DNA of 64,000 nucleotides, from the NCBI RefSeq assembly GCF_030272615.1, contig NC_081406.1, forward strand, positions 214,314,497 to 214,378,496, read 5' to 3'. The stretch comes from Cryptomeria japonica. Its lineage: Eukaryota; Streptophyta; Pinopsida; Cupressales; Cupressaceae. Made by a program: the position numbers and the translations under genes. A model generated the notes under the pieces. It worked only from the letters and a program-made list of their open reading frames with translations, ran no database searches and had not been told where the DNA came from. Positions 34,252 through 46,159 of this stretch are shown in pieces; position 1 is the first letter of the stretch, and every line of letters begins with the position of its first letter.

Positions 34252-35345
34252 TGTGTGTGAAATTTGGGGAACCTGCAAGGGCATAAACACTTTAATAAAC
34301 CATTATTTTCAAGGGTTAGTTAATAAAAACAAACAAAATCAAATCCATTGCAAGTTGGCTTATTGCCTCCTAGAAAGTGCAAGTGTGGATTGCTCTCAGA
34401 TTGCTAAGCTATCGAGTGACTAGACTACACTCAAATGAAGGATTTTTAAATGCATGCAACTAGGTGAATGCAATATTAATTGATTAAGAGAAATGAGATT
34501 ATCAGGCTAAATGATCAAAGCTCTAAATGAAGCTAAGATAGGTTATATGCAAGAACTTGAATCTAGAGAAGAGAAATGAATTTAAGCTAATGAACTAGAA
34601 TTGTAAATGATTATAAGATTAAATCAAACCTAAATGAAAACTAATTTTATTGATTAATTAAATATGCAAAGATTCTTTAAAATTTCCTCGATAAACTACA
34701 ACACAATATTAGCATAATAACGATGTAAAATTCTTGGATGATGATTAAAGAATGAGAGCCTGAATTTATAGGAAAATCATGAGGGAGACCAAATGTTAGG
34801 ATTGGTCTTTAATAAATGGTTGAGATCAATTCAAAGGAAGCATAATTCAAGTGAAATTCTTTGATTGGACAATTTAATTCCATTTTGGAGAGATAAGATT
34901 GAGTTCAAATTAGCAACTCAGATTGTTTCCATTTTTCTTGAGTTCAATCGATTTGTTTCCTTTTTTGAATTTTGTGCTCATATTTTCCAATTTATTTTTC
35001 AAAATAATTCCTCTTTCTTGATTTGTTTCCTTTTTTTGAATATTTATGGCAATTTTTATTTATTTATTAAACATGCAAATGATATTTAATTCAGTAAATG
35101 AGATATTTGATTTTAAAAAGATTTTCTATTTTGAATTTTGAATTTGATCAATTAATTAAATGAGAATTTAATTAAATGTAACTTCCATGTTGCATTTTTA
35201 TACCTTAGTAATTAATTAATCAGGCTCTCATGGTTGATTTAAATTGATTATTTGATTCAGAAGCTTGATGAATTTTATTGAATTTAAGCACATTAGTCGA
35301 GATTAGGGGCCCGTGGTTTTGGATGACCATTTTTAGGGTATTACA
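34252..35345 (-). mobile_element. 3' LTR of C (uninterrupted copy)
   Basis: It runs from TGTGTGTGAAATTTGG to GGTATTACA, that is TGTAATACC at its start in the sense of C. It matches 57410-59946 except for insert E and serves as the empty site for E: GACTA at 34423-34427. Confidence 0.9.
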
Positions 35346-35358
35346 TTTGCCCCTCTTT
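35346..35358 (-). promoter_or_regulatory. Polypurine tract of C
   Basis: In the sense of C it reads AAAGAGGGGCAAA, next to the 3' LTR start TGTAATACC. Confidence 0.8.
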
Positions 35359-36403
35359 GAATTGATGTGCGAGCAGTGCATTGATTCAAATAACAATTGA
35401 TGTCTAGGAGATACCAGTTCTAAACTTGATTGATCACAAACTAGATGAAGAGTGAGGTATTCAGTTTGTTTTGAAGTGATGAAATTGAACAAATTGATTG
35501 AAAGTGATACCGATGCCAAACTTTATTGAACTAGGATAGATGAAGAGAAAAGATACCGAACTTGAACTTGATGGATCAAGAAGTGGATCTTACTGATCTA
35601 GAAATTGATTGAACTAGAAATAGTGAATGAAGATCAAAATGATCCTGAACTTGATGGATCAAGACACGATGAGCGAAAATAAACTATGAAACTTGATTTG
35701 ATGCAATGAAACTGAACACCTAGTTAGATTGAGCGTGTGAACAAAGATACTCTTTAAACCCTTGATTAAGTTTAAACAATAAACTAGATTGATGAAAAGC
35801 GATGAAACTAATTAACGTTAAGAGACTGATTCAAATGAAGACAATGTCAGCTTGATTTGATGTTACAAAACTGATATGCCCCTAGGGATTGATTTGATTC
35901 AGATTATCAAGAAATCTCAACTTGATATGAAGCAATGAAGCTGAGATTCCCCTAGCGATATGGTCTTGTTTGATGATTGGTAAAGATTAGTTGATCAACT
36001 TGTAATGAAGATTTTCAAATAAATTCTGAACTTTGACAATGTGATCACTGATGATGATGATTTCATCAGTATGCCCCTACAGGAGCGAAATTGAAAGATC
36101 GACAGGTTGCATAGTGATTTCAAGAAATTTGATAAAAAGATTAAGCAATTAATGATTTGAGCGCAAAGAATGATTGAGAGGGTCATTTAAAGATTTAGCA
36201 TTGATTGATGAGAAATTGAGTGCAAATTGAAGAAAAGAATGAGCATTTGATGAAAGTTCTAATTGGTCACAACTTTGCAAAATTGACTAGGAAGATGATC
36301 TCGGATTTCAATTTCGATCCCGAAAATGGAATCAAGACAGTCAAATTAACCAAGGGTATAGTTTTCATGCCAATCGGAGAAAGTTGAAAATTAGGGTTTT
36401 GAC
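35359..36403 (-). other. 3' region of C, non-coding, first part
   Basis: This stretch has degenerate short repeats on the theme of GAACTTGATGGATCAAG and CTTGATTTGATGCAATGAA but no readable domain. It forms part of the long region between integrase and 3' LTR. Confidence 0.6.
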
Positions 36404-36412
36404 TATATAAGG
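36404..36412 (+). promoter_or_regulatory. TATA box upstream of antisense ORF in C
   Basis: TATATAAGG lies on the plus strand, opposite to C, about 60-80 bases before the antisense coding remnant. The sequence around it (GGGTTTTGACTATATAAGG) looks like a plant core promoter. Confidence 0.5.
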
Positions 36413-36467
36413 TCTGGAGGGGTCATTTTCAAGTCATTTTCACCTCCTTTATTTGAATATTTTAAAA

Positions 36468-36683
36468 CCTTCTAGGGACACGCTAGCAGTGTCATAGTGT
36501 GAGGCTCTACATCAGTCAAACAGGGCAGCATATTATGTGGCTATTCCTGTTGGTGAGCAGGTGATCCCCTACTTGTAGTATATGGCTAGATTGGAGGGAG
36601 CTTGGGAACCTAGGGTCGATGATGGTGGAACTCAGCAAGAACCTCCTCCTCCACCAAGTGATGAGGGAGAGGGTTATAGTTAG
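36468..36683 (+). pseudogene. Antisense ORF remnant in 3' region of C
   Basis: One plus-strand frame reads CEALHQSNRAAYYVAIPVGE, QVIPYL, a stop, then MARLEGAWEPRVDD and GGTQQEPPPPPSDEGEGYS before a stop at 36681. Two inner stops (36495 and 36573) could each come from one base change. The composition, with a proline run and an acidic tail, looks protein-coding and differs from the AT-rich surroundings. Tat-lineage elements such as maize Grande are known to carry antisense ORFs between pol and the 3' LTR, which fits this position. I cannot name a homologous family. Confidence 0.45.
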
Positions 36684-38469
36684 TTTTTGGACATGGCTCT
36701 TGATTTTGTTGTATAGCCTAGTTTTGTAGCCATAAATGATTCTTGCTCCGATTTTGATAGATTTTTGAGATTATTGTACCCCGATGACATTGAGATGATA
36801 TATATGACCTGTTGATTATTGATCTTATTGCACTTGTGTTTATTGATGTGATTTCTTGAGATGTTCTATTATGCTTTATGTTATATGATGCTCTACATGT
36901 ATGCAATCCTTTTCTAGTATGAATGTGTGCTATGATGATGATCATGAATGTTGTTGTTTCTTTTCATATGCAAATAAATGATCTAATAGATGAATATGAT
37001 AATACAAAATGTGAATGCTATGCATGTGTGTTTTTGTGTTTTCTTTTTATTTATTTATTTATTTATTATGTAATTATATGAATGCAAATGATTATGATGT
37101 GCATGTATGAACCTATTATGACATGTATGCAGCTAATATCTCATGTAGGAATGATGATAACATAGGTGCTCGATCATTGTGATGAGAATGATCCATTTGA
37201 CCACTTAGCCATGAAGAGAAGGTTGATTTAAATTCAAGCTCCAGGTGAAGAAGAACAAAATCATTGTTAGTATGCCAGATTCACCATGCAATGCATGAAA
37301 CTTAACATGAATGCAGAAGATGCAACTAGGACCTAGTCACTAGATTTTGATTCTCTTTCTTATCATCATTGAGCATTAAATATAGGAAATAGACATAAGC
37401 ATCAAGACACAAAGAGACATGATGACCTCAATGTCTTGTCCTTTTTGATATAACAGTCAAACATAAGCACCAAGGGAAAAGGAGGCCAAGATGACTTGAA
37501 CGCTTCTTGCATCCAAACATAATAGACACTTAAAATAGATAAGGAAATAGTTCTGACCTCATTGGAGCATGCATATAAATAGAGTCGAGATATGTGAGGC
37601 CATTTCACCTTAATGCGAAGGCTCTTATCATAGACACTTAGTTTATAGGATATATTCAAATCATCGAAATCACATCCACAAGTAGAAAACAAAGAAAAAC
37701 ATAGCTCAAGCAGTTTGAGTTGTTTTCAGTTGTTCTTGTTTTGCATGTTTGATAGGGTGCCAGTGATCAAAACTTTGTATAAGGTAGGAGATAGATGACT
37801 GACTTAGAGTGAATGATCCAAACTTGATTGACACAAGGATGGCTTGGTTGAGCTGCTAGGGCTTTAAGATTAAAGTTCCTAAGGACTATGATGTTGATCG
37901 ATTGCAAACCATGAGGGTTCTAAAGAGAACCAAGGGGGGTCATGAAAGTGACTGCACAAGCAAAATAAAGTAGGAAAGTAGGGAATGAAAGAAGGGAATG
38001 GAAAAGTTACGTTGATAGAGGGAGCACCTATGAGTACAAGAGGCACTTGTTTACTAATTTTTCACCTTCTTGGTAGAGATCTTTCTTTCTTTTTTTTTTC
38101 TCAAGACTTTTATCTATACAGAGTAGCTGGAGCTTAATAATACTTTAGGTGTAGAATTTCTTCAGATGGATGGTGTCGATGGGCTCTCGGAGTTGTTATC
38201 CTTATGATGTAGAGAGAATATAGGCACCTAAGCCAAAGTTTATCATAACAATGTAGGGACCCAGCCAGTTGGGTTCAAACATCCCTTTTTATTCTTGGTC
38301 TTTCTGATTCTTTGGATTTTATCTTAGGACAAGGTCACTAACCTGAAATTCTCTATATCGAACCTTTTTGTTATATCCTCTAGACATTATTTGCTGATAA
38401 GCTCTTAAGTGATTGAACACTACTTCTCGATGTTCATCAAGAAACTCGAGTTTGTGTAAGCTGGATACT
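36684..38469 (-). other. 3' region of C, non-coding, second part
   Basis: No domain is seen on either strand. It has a TTTA microsatellite (37046-37066), an AT-rich stretch with many ATG and TGAT words (36800-37180), and a T-run near 38088-38099. Minus-strand ORF 37402-37692 has no recognisable features. Confidence 0.6.
37046..37066 (+). repeat. (TTTA)n microsatellite
   Basis: About five uninterrupted TTTA or ATTT tetranucleotides. Confidence 0.9.
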
Positions 38470-39290
38470 CTCTAGTCTTCATTGATGATTAGATTTTGCA
38501 AGGAAACTCTCAAAGATGGGATTTCCACTTCTATAGGAATGACTACTTCAATCCCATGTACTAAAGAAAAAGGAGTAGCACTAGTAGGAGTTTTGATGCT
38601 TGTTCGATAAGCCCATAGTGCAGGACTGATCTGCAGATGCCAATCCTTTCTAGATTTGTTCACTGTATGATGCAAGATTCTCAACATCATTTTATTGGAT
38701 GCTTCAACATGTCCATTACCTTGAGGGTAATATACAGAGGACCAGTGCTATTTGATCTTGAATTTGTCACATAGCTCAGTTATGTCCTTATTTTTGAATT
38801 GCACCCCATTATCAGTGATGATTGAAGAGGGAATCCCATACTGGTAGATTATATGATTCAAAATGAACATGGCTACTTGTTTTCTGATTGCTTTGATGAG
38901 CGGAACCACTTCGACCCGCTTTGTGAAGTACTTAGTAGTAGTAATGATGAATTTATGTCCATTTGAAGAAGCTAGATAAATTTGACCAACCAAATCAAAA
39001 TCCTATTGTTGAAATGGCCAATGTGTTAGAAAGGGAATGAGTTCCCTTATCGGCACATGTATGAGATTACCATGTAACTGACATTTTTAACGCATCTTAG
39101 CATATCTAAAAGCATCCTTTTCCATATCAGGCCAGTAGTAGCTAGCCCTTAGCAATTTACGTGATAATATTAAGCCATTTGAATGAGATCCACAAATACC
39201 ATCATGGACTTTAGATAGTTCTTGTTGAGACTCTTCTGATTCTAAACACCTAAGCAAGGCACCATCTAACCCTCGCCTATACAGATCATT
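38470..39290 (-). pseudogene. Integrase of C
   Basis: Readable blocks on the minus strand: GLDGALLRCLESEESQQELS with VHDGICGSHSNG, YYWPDMEKDAFRYAKM and KCQLHG (zinc-binding part), then DLVGQIYLASSNGHKFIITT, GIPSSIITDNGVQFKNKDI and YYPQGNGHVEASNKMML. The DDE residues Asp (FDLVG), Asp (TDNG) and Glu (HVEAS) are all present. Stops occur near 39090, 39003 and 38748. The C-terminal ALWAYRTSIKTPTSATPFSL is also typical of Tat integrases. Confidence 0.85.
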
Positions 39291-39524
39291 AGCAATGATG
39301 ACATAATGAGAGGCATTATGGATTAGGTTAATCTTTTCATTATGGGTGAAATTTACTGGGATAGCTTGGTCTTAGAGATAGGAATAGATATGGTTGTATC
39401 GGGATGAGTCTTGTCCAATAATGGTGCAAACCATCTACGAGTCAGGGGAGTCACATGTAGGGTAGAAAATCTCTTCCACAAGAAATTCATAGCAGAACTC
39501 TAGCTCTTGTAGTTGTGGAATTGA

Positions 39525-39895
39525 TGCCAATGTTGCTATAGCATCTACTGCTCTATTTACTGACCTTGGAATTTTCTCAAATGAGATGAACACAAAGTAT
39601 TTCTTGAAGTAGTCCACCATTCTTTTATAAGGCATTATCTTTTCATCTCTGGTCTGATATAGGTCATTGATTTGATTGATCACCAACTGAGAGTCACCAT
39701 ATATGTGTATTTATGTGACATTCCACTCAAGTGTTAGCTTAATCCCATTTACCAAGGCTTCATATTCAGCAATGTTATTTGTACAAGGAAAGAGTAACTT
39801 GTACGCCTTTGTTATGGAGTATTTATGAGGAGTAATGAAAATAATTCCAACTCTTGACCCCTAATGGGTGAAAGATCCATCAAAGAACATCTTCC
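39525..39895 (-). pseudogene. Second, archaeal-type RNase H of C
   Basis: It lies between the RT-linked RNase H and integrase, as usual for Tat elements. Blocks are WKMFFDGSFTH, NNIAEYEALVNGI, IYGDSQLVINQI, KRMVDYFKKYF and IPRSVNRAVDAIATLASIPQ. The four catalytic residues D-E-D-D are all present (FDGS, AEYE, GDSQ, AVDA). Stops are near 39862 and 39712. In the intact element it may replace the activity of the degenerate RT-linked RNase H. Confidence 0.85.
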
Positions 39896-40490
39896 AGGAT
39901 CTCTGAATGAGATGCAAAATTGATTTGTTTGGATTTTTGATGTTTAAGGGTTGATCATCTTCTAGAGGAGCATCTGCAAGTTGATCTACTATGGCCTACC
40001 CTTTTATAGCTTTCCTTTCCACATATTCAATATCAAATTCTATCAACACCATGATCCATTTAGCTAGTCTACCGGTGAGGGTAGCTTTACTGAGAAGATA
40101 TTTTAGTGGATCAATATTAGTTGTTAACTTGATGGAGTGAGCTAACATGTAGTGTCTTAGGTTTTGTGATGTAAATACCACTATTAAGCAAGCTTTCTCA
40201 ATTATTGAATAATTTTTCTAATATAATACCAGTGTTTGACTGATGTAGTATATATCTGTTTCCTTATTGTTTTCATCCTGTTGAGCAAGGAGTGCCCCCA
40301 GCAATGTCTCAGTAGTTGAAATGTACATAATTAATGGTTTGCCATGAATAAGCTACATTAGAATAGGTAGATTGGAAAGATATTCTTTGATTTGTTGAAG
40401 ATGTTCCTCACATTCCTCATCCCAGTTGTATGTTACTCCTTTCCTTAATGCTTTTGTGAAAGGTTGAGGTTTGTCTGCTAGCTGGGATAT
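39896..40490 (-). pseudogene. RT-linked RNase H of C
   Basis: The minus strand gives TLLGALLAQQDENNKE, IYYISQTL, YSIIEKACLIVVFTSQNLRH and YLLSKATLTGRLAKWIMVLI with FDIEYVERKAIKGQ-like ending. This is the Tat-type RNase H and connection part. Most of it is open (39996-40181), with a stop near 40217 (TAA after a Tyr). Confidence 0.75.
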
Positions 40491-40629
40491 AAAGCATCTA
40501 ATTGATTGTAGATGTCCTTACAGTGTCCTCATTTGACTGATGTTCCTGGGTGGAGGTATTTCCATTATTCCATGCACCTTCTCGGGATCAACCTTAATTC
40601 CTTTCTTTGAAATGATGTAACAAAGCAAT
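40491..40629 (-). pseudogene. Reverse transcriptase of C, end part (after D)
   Basis: Next to D the minus strand reads CYIISKKGIKVDPEKVHGIM and IPPPRN. It continues directly from the RT part at 47384, where the frame ends SRKL. Taking out D and one copy of its 5-bp duplication joins the two in frame. Confidence 0.85.
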
Positions 40630-41243
40630 TGTTGGACATTTGGTGGAATTGATTATGTGTTGCATTGATGTTTTGTCATTTATTCAAGCACTAGTTGTTT
40701 GGATGCTTTACCGACACCCTTCTAGTCTTGGTAGGTTGAGTGGATTTTGGCTGTTTTGGATCTAGCATGATCTGGTAGGCTTCGGTATAGTTTGGTGATG
40801 GAATTGTCTTGTTCATGATACTCATGCTCATATTCAATCAGTTGGTTTTGGTCTAGTGATTAGATGCTATTATACTTGCTTAGAAGCTTAGTTTCTAGTT
40901 CCAATGATGGTTTCATCGACAAAGCTTTTGATGAAGATCTTTAATGAATTACATAAGTGGTGTTGGTGCAGCTTCTAGTGGAGTTTCAAGATGTTGTTAA
41001 TGATCATGTTCGAGACTTGGCAGATGGAGATCATTTCTATAGCTTGTGGACCTATATTGGGTCCTAGTTGATCTAGGTTATGGACCGACTTTAATGTAAC
41101 TTGTAGATTGGACCTCTCGATGTGTTTTTGGGATGTCTTATGTGTTGGATATTATTTGTTTGGTCTAAGGCCAACATGGTTTGTAATTATGTAATTGGTT
41201 TATTATTTGGTGGCCAACCTAATTGTTTATGGTCGAGGTTTTG

Positions 41244-41251
41244 TATATATA
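41244..41251 (+). promoter_or_regulatory. TATA box in LTR of D
   Basis: TATATATA lies mid-LTR, and the 3' LTR has the same box near 46775. The position is comparable with B. Confidence 0.55.
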
Positions 41252-41758
41252 GATGTAAGATCTCATTGTAGATCATCATGGTTATGTTAGAGGTCATGGT
41301 CAAGGAATGTAATGTGTGAATAATGTAATATCATTTAGGCAGAGGATTTGATTGATCATTGGAGATCGAATTGGGTTTATGTAAGAGGATTTATTCCTCT
41401 AGTATTGAGCTTAACTGGAACTATACCCAGGCATAGGATATGCTATCTTTTGTAGTTAAACACTTCTCTAGATTATAGTGTGGATTTCTATGCAATTATT
41501 GAGGCTCCTTTTGTGATGAGCAATGCGATCTAGGTTGTTGGCCTTCCTACAAGCACAAGCCCCTCAATTGTAATTCACATATTTACTACAAAAGTATTAT
41601 CTAACTATAGGTAGGCTTCCCACCATGGTTTTTCCCTTTATCAAGTTTTCCACATATAAATCTTGGTGTCATGTGGATGGTTTTTATTGTTATTTTGGTA
41701 TTAGTGTTTTAGGTTCTGGTATTAAAGTTTTAAATTGCTAATAGTTCCAGTAATCTGT

Positions 41759-41792
41759 GACAACTAATTCATCCTTCCCCCTCTCAGTTGTC
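41759..41792 (+). promoter_or_regulatory. C-rich-loop hairpin in 5' LTR of D
   Basis: GACAACTAA (41759-41767) faces TCAGTTGTC (41784-41792) with one mismatch due to a G-to-A change. It lies 25 bases before the LTR end. Confidence 0.7.
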
Positions 41793-41819
41793 TTACGATT
41801 ATTTGAACTGTCTCACAAT

Positions 41820-41831
41820 TGGTATCGGAGC
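41820..41831 (+). promoter_or_regulatory. Primer-binding site of D (initiator tRNA-Met)
   Basis: TGGTATCGGAGC, 11 of 12 matching the initiator tRNA-Met complement, starts two bases after the LTR. Confidence 0.9.
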
Positions 41832-41875
41832 TTTGGTCCTCTCTATAGAAATATTAACTGCTTGAGGAAGATCCT

Positions 41876-44800
41876 ATGGCGACTAACAATTCAAGTTCAT
41901 CCAGTTCTTCTGTAGCTATCTTTTAGAGGGATATTCTGAGGCTTGATGGAACAAATTACATAGTATGAAAGATTTAGATGGAGACTCATCTGAGATGTCT
42001 TGGCAAGGAGATTTGGGAGATCACATAGAATCATGTCACACCTTATAATCTGAGATTTGGCAAACTTCCTCTGAAAAACCTGGATAGAAAGAGAAGCCCT
42101 CTTGTGTGCACTTTCTAATCAGCAAATAATGGGATTAATTGATAAATCATCTAGAAAGGCTATATGGGATAAGTTGGAGACTCTTAATGAAGGTGACCCT
42201 ATAGTAAAGATTGTTAAACTTGATGGTTATCGAGTGAGATATGAAAACCTGAAGATGGAAGAAAATGAAAGGATTACGGCATTCATGGAAAGGGTAAATG
42301 AGATTGTTATGAGAACTCAATGTTTTGGTGGAACTCTCAACAAAGATTAAATTGTTTCTAAAGTCCTGAGAGCCCTACCACTGGCTTACAGAATGAAGGC
42401 TACTGCTATTAATGAGTTGATAACAATGACTAATATATCTATCAATAGAGATACTTTGGTTGGGAAACTATCTGCTTTTGAGCTTGAAGAATTTGGACCT
42501 TCTAGAGCTGTGAAGTCTGAACCTGCTTTTCATGCATCTACATCTACAACTGATAAACAAGACTAGAAAGATTTGTATGCAAAGGAATTAGAAGATACGA
42601 AGAGAGAAGATGATGAGTTTGAGCAACTTGAAGCACTATTTGCTGGAAGAGTACCTAAAGGTTCGGTAGGAAGTAAGTATGAAGGAAAAGCACCTTTTAA
42701 ATGTTTTGCATGTAATAAGATTGGTTATTTTTCTTCTAGATGTCCTGAAAGGAATCAAGATTTGAAGAAAGACCTAGAAGATCATAAGCCTGACATTGGA
42801 TATTAGAACAAGTACATCTACAAGAAAAACAAAGACAAATCATGCTACATAGTGGATGAGGAAGGCATTACTAATTCTGATGATGAACCAATAGAAGACT
42901 CTGCTAGTGGTTCCGACAATGGGAAGGAATGGGTGTTCCTGGCTATCAAGGAAGATGATCCAACACTAGAAGTGAATGTACCTGAAGGGAAGGCACTTGT
43001 TGCTAAAATTGAAGACAAGGATGAATGGGTAATTGATAGTGGTTGTTCACATCATATGATTGTAGATAAAGGGAAGTTTCTATCTTTGCAAGAATTTGAT
43101 GGCAGTCTAGTTAGATTTGGAGATGACAAAGTATGTATGATCAAAGGAAAAGGAACTATATCATTAGATGGTAAGAACAATACTGACAATGTTTATTATG
43201 TTGAAGGTTTAAGACATAATCTTTTGAATGTAGGACAATTGGTGGATAAGGGATATCAATTATAGTTCAAGGATGGAAAATGCAAAATCATTAATAGATC
43301 TAGTTTAGAGATTGCAACTAGTACATAGACAAAAGGTAATATATTTTATTTGAACTCTGGTGAGAAGACATGTTTGAGTACATAGATTGATGAGAGTTAG
43401 CTATGGCATAAAAGGCTATGTCATGTGAATTTTGCTTGCATTGTGAAGATCAGTTCAACTAAGGTAGTTAGGGATATACCTAAGATTATGAAGCCTTGTA
43501 ATCGGGTATGTAAAGAATGTCAAATGGGTAAACATGTTAGAACCTCTTTTAGGAGTATACAAGATAAATCAAATGATGTTCTTGATCTTATTCATACTGA
43601 TTTGTGTGGCCCTGCTAGAGTTAAAAGTTTTCAAGCTAATAGATATTTCATGCTAATCATTGATGATTATTCTGGAATGATGTGGGTTACTTTTCTAACA
43701 GATAAATCTGAAGCATTTGAAAAATTTAAAATCTTTAAGGCTAAAGTGGAAACTGAGACAAGATTGAAGATTAAATGTTTGAGGTCAGATCATGGTGGAG
43801 AATTCAAATTCGGTGAATTTAATAACTTTTGTGAGAAGCATGGTATAAGAAGATAATTTTCTTCTCCCTGGACACCTTAGCAAAATGGAGTTGTGGAAAG
43901 GAAGAACATAACTATCTTGGATGCTGCTAGAACAATGATGATGGAAGCTAGTCTACCTCATACTACTGGAGAGAAGTAGTGAACACAATGGTTTATACAT
44001 TCAACAGAGTACATATCAAAGGAGAAATTGGTAAGACACCTTATGAATTATGGTTTGGCAATACACCTATAGTTAAGTATTTCAAAAAATTTGGGAGTAA
44101 ATGTCATATCAAGAGAGATGATGTCATTGGGAAATTTGATCATAGATGTGATGAAGGCATATTTCTTGGTTATTCTAATGAAAGAAAAGCGTATAGATGT
44201 TATAACAAGAGATTGCAGAGAATTGTGGAGAGTGCTAATGTCAAAGTAGATAAGCTAAACAGAAGTCAAATCAGAGTTTATGAGAAGGAACCGATAGTAG
44301 AAATGATTATATTTGAATAGGTAGCACCTTTACCTGAATAAAGTGTTGAACCAGTTACTCGGGTAGTATCAGAGACTTCTATAGTAACTAAAGAACATGG
44401 AAGAGGAACAAAAAGTTAGAAGACTCCTAGGTATGTGAGATTGAATCATTTAGAGGATCAGAAGGAAGGAATTGATTATGGAGAGACTTTTGCACCTGTA
44501 GCAAGGATTGAAGCTATAAGATTATTTCTTGCATATGCTACTTATAAAAACTACAAGGTTTATTAGATGGATGTTAAATGTGCATTTTTGAATGGGGATC
44601 TTGAGGACAAAGTTTATATTGAGCAAGCTGATGGTTTTTCATTATCAGATGATATTGATATGGTTTATAGGTTAAGGAAAGCTTTATATGGATTGAAACA
44701 AGCACCTAGAGCCTGGTATGCAAGGTTGGATAAATATCTTTTGAAGCTTGGTTTTACTAAGGGTAGTGCTAACAATAATTTATATTATAAGATCACTGAT

Positions 44801-45778
44801 GATGATATACTGATTATTGAAGTATTTGTTGATGACATTATTTTTGGAGGTGAAGATAAGTTATGCACAAAATTTTCTAAGAATATGAAGAAAGGATTTG
44901 AGATGTCTATGATTGGTGAGATGAAATTTTTCTTAGGTTTGCAAATTACTCAGATTGACAATGGTATTTTCATCTGTCAAACTAAATATGCTAAGGAATT
45001 GTTGAAGAAATTTGGTATGGGAGATTCTAAACTGGTAAGTACTCCTATGGTTACAAGTGAGAAATTGACAAGAAAACATGTTTCTGCACCAGTAAATCCT
45101 ACAAGATACAAATCTATGATTGGAGGTCTGCTTAATTTGACTCAAACTAGGCCTGACATTATGAATGTTGTTTGTATTATTTCAAGATTTTAGAGTGATC
45201 CTAGAAAAAATCATAAGATTGTGGTGAAAAGGATTTTTAGATACTTGCAAGGTACATCAGAATATGGTTTTTGGTACCCTAAGGATGATTAATTTACTTT
45301 ATGTGAATATATATATGCTAATTGGGCTGGAGATATTGATGACCAAAAAAGCACTTCCGGTGGATCTTTCTTTCTTGGAAAGAAGTTGGTTTCATGGATC
45401 AACAAGAAATAGTCATGTACTTATTTATCTACTGCTGAAGCTGAGTATGTTGTTGCTACTACTAATTGTACACAATTTTTATGGATGAAGCAAATGTTGA
45501 AGGATATAAAGGTGGATTGTGATGCACCAATAGCTATTCATTGTGATAACTTTGCTTCTATTGATATATCAAAGAATCTGGTATTTCATTCTAAAACAAA
45601 GCACATATCTATCAAGTATAACTTTCTAAAGGAAAAGGTGGAAGAAAATGAAGGTAGAATGGTTTATGTGAACACTAAAGTGCAGATTGTAGATATTTTC
45701 ACTAAACCTTTTCCCAAGGAATCATTTGAGTACCTGAGAGGTAGATTAGGAGTTTCTACCCCCTCGGTAGAGACTTGA
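41876..45778 (+). pseudogene. gag-pol of D, frameshifted and internally deleted
   Basis: The ATG at 41876 begins a gag similar to B. A frameshift near 42060-42085 leads into gag (AIWDKLETLNEGDPIVKIVK), the zinc knuckle CFACNKIGYFSSRC (His to Tyr), protease WVIDSGCSHHM (D-S-G intact), and integrase (HTDLCGP, RSDHGGEF, QNGVVERK). A one-base loss near 43961 shifts the frame. Next to 44461 about 105 codons present in B are missing, so the beginning of RT is lost; RT resumes at [15 protein letters not shown] and keeps MDVKCAFLNGD and VFVDDIIFG. RNase H follows (YCDN-like HCDNFASI). More than ten stops are mostly CAG or TGG to TAG. Confidence 0.9.
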
Positions 45779-46147
45779 TTGATGCAGTTTGGCATCAGTC
45801 TAACATGCATTATGAGAGATACTATTCATTCTGGCACTGATGTGGAATGCTACTTCTCAGAGGGAGTAGTCAGATTTGTGATTTAGTGGTTTATGTTTCT
45901 GCTTTGATATTTTTGTCAGATTTAAGGCATTAATGTCAAAGGGGGAGAGATATTGATGTGAAAATGACAAAGAAAGAAAAAGAAAAATTCAAAGGGTGAG
46001 ACGATATGAATAGGAAAAGTAAAGGGGAGAGATATTAACATTTAGAGCTATATGTGGGAGATTGTTGGTTGTCTTCCATTGGTGAAGACTTGTTTGGCAT
46101 TTCTTGGTACTTAGATATTTTTCACATCTAGTATTGCCATCAATGCC
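45779..46147 (+). other. 3' untranslated region of D
   Basis: Non-coding stretch from the pol stop to the polypurine tract, comparable in length to that of B, with purine-rich pieces such as AAAGGGGGAGAG near 45938. Confidence 0.7.
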
Positions 46148-46159
46148 AAAAGGGGAGAT
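46148..46159 (+). promoter_or_regulatory. Polypurine tract of D
   Basis: AAAAGGGGAGAT precedes the 3' LTR start TGTTGGACA. Confidence 0.95.

Larger units (their letters stand above)
40630..41817 (+). mobile_element. 5' LTR of D
   Basis: It runs from TGTTGGACATTTGG to CTCACA. A TATA box (TATATATA, 41244-41251) is followed by AGATGTAAGATC; the conserved block is at 41619-41676. Confidence 0.95.
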
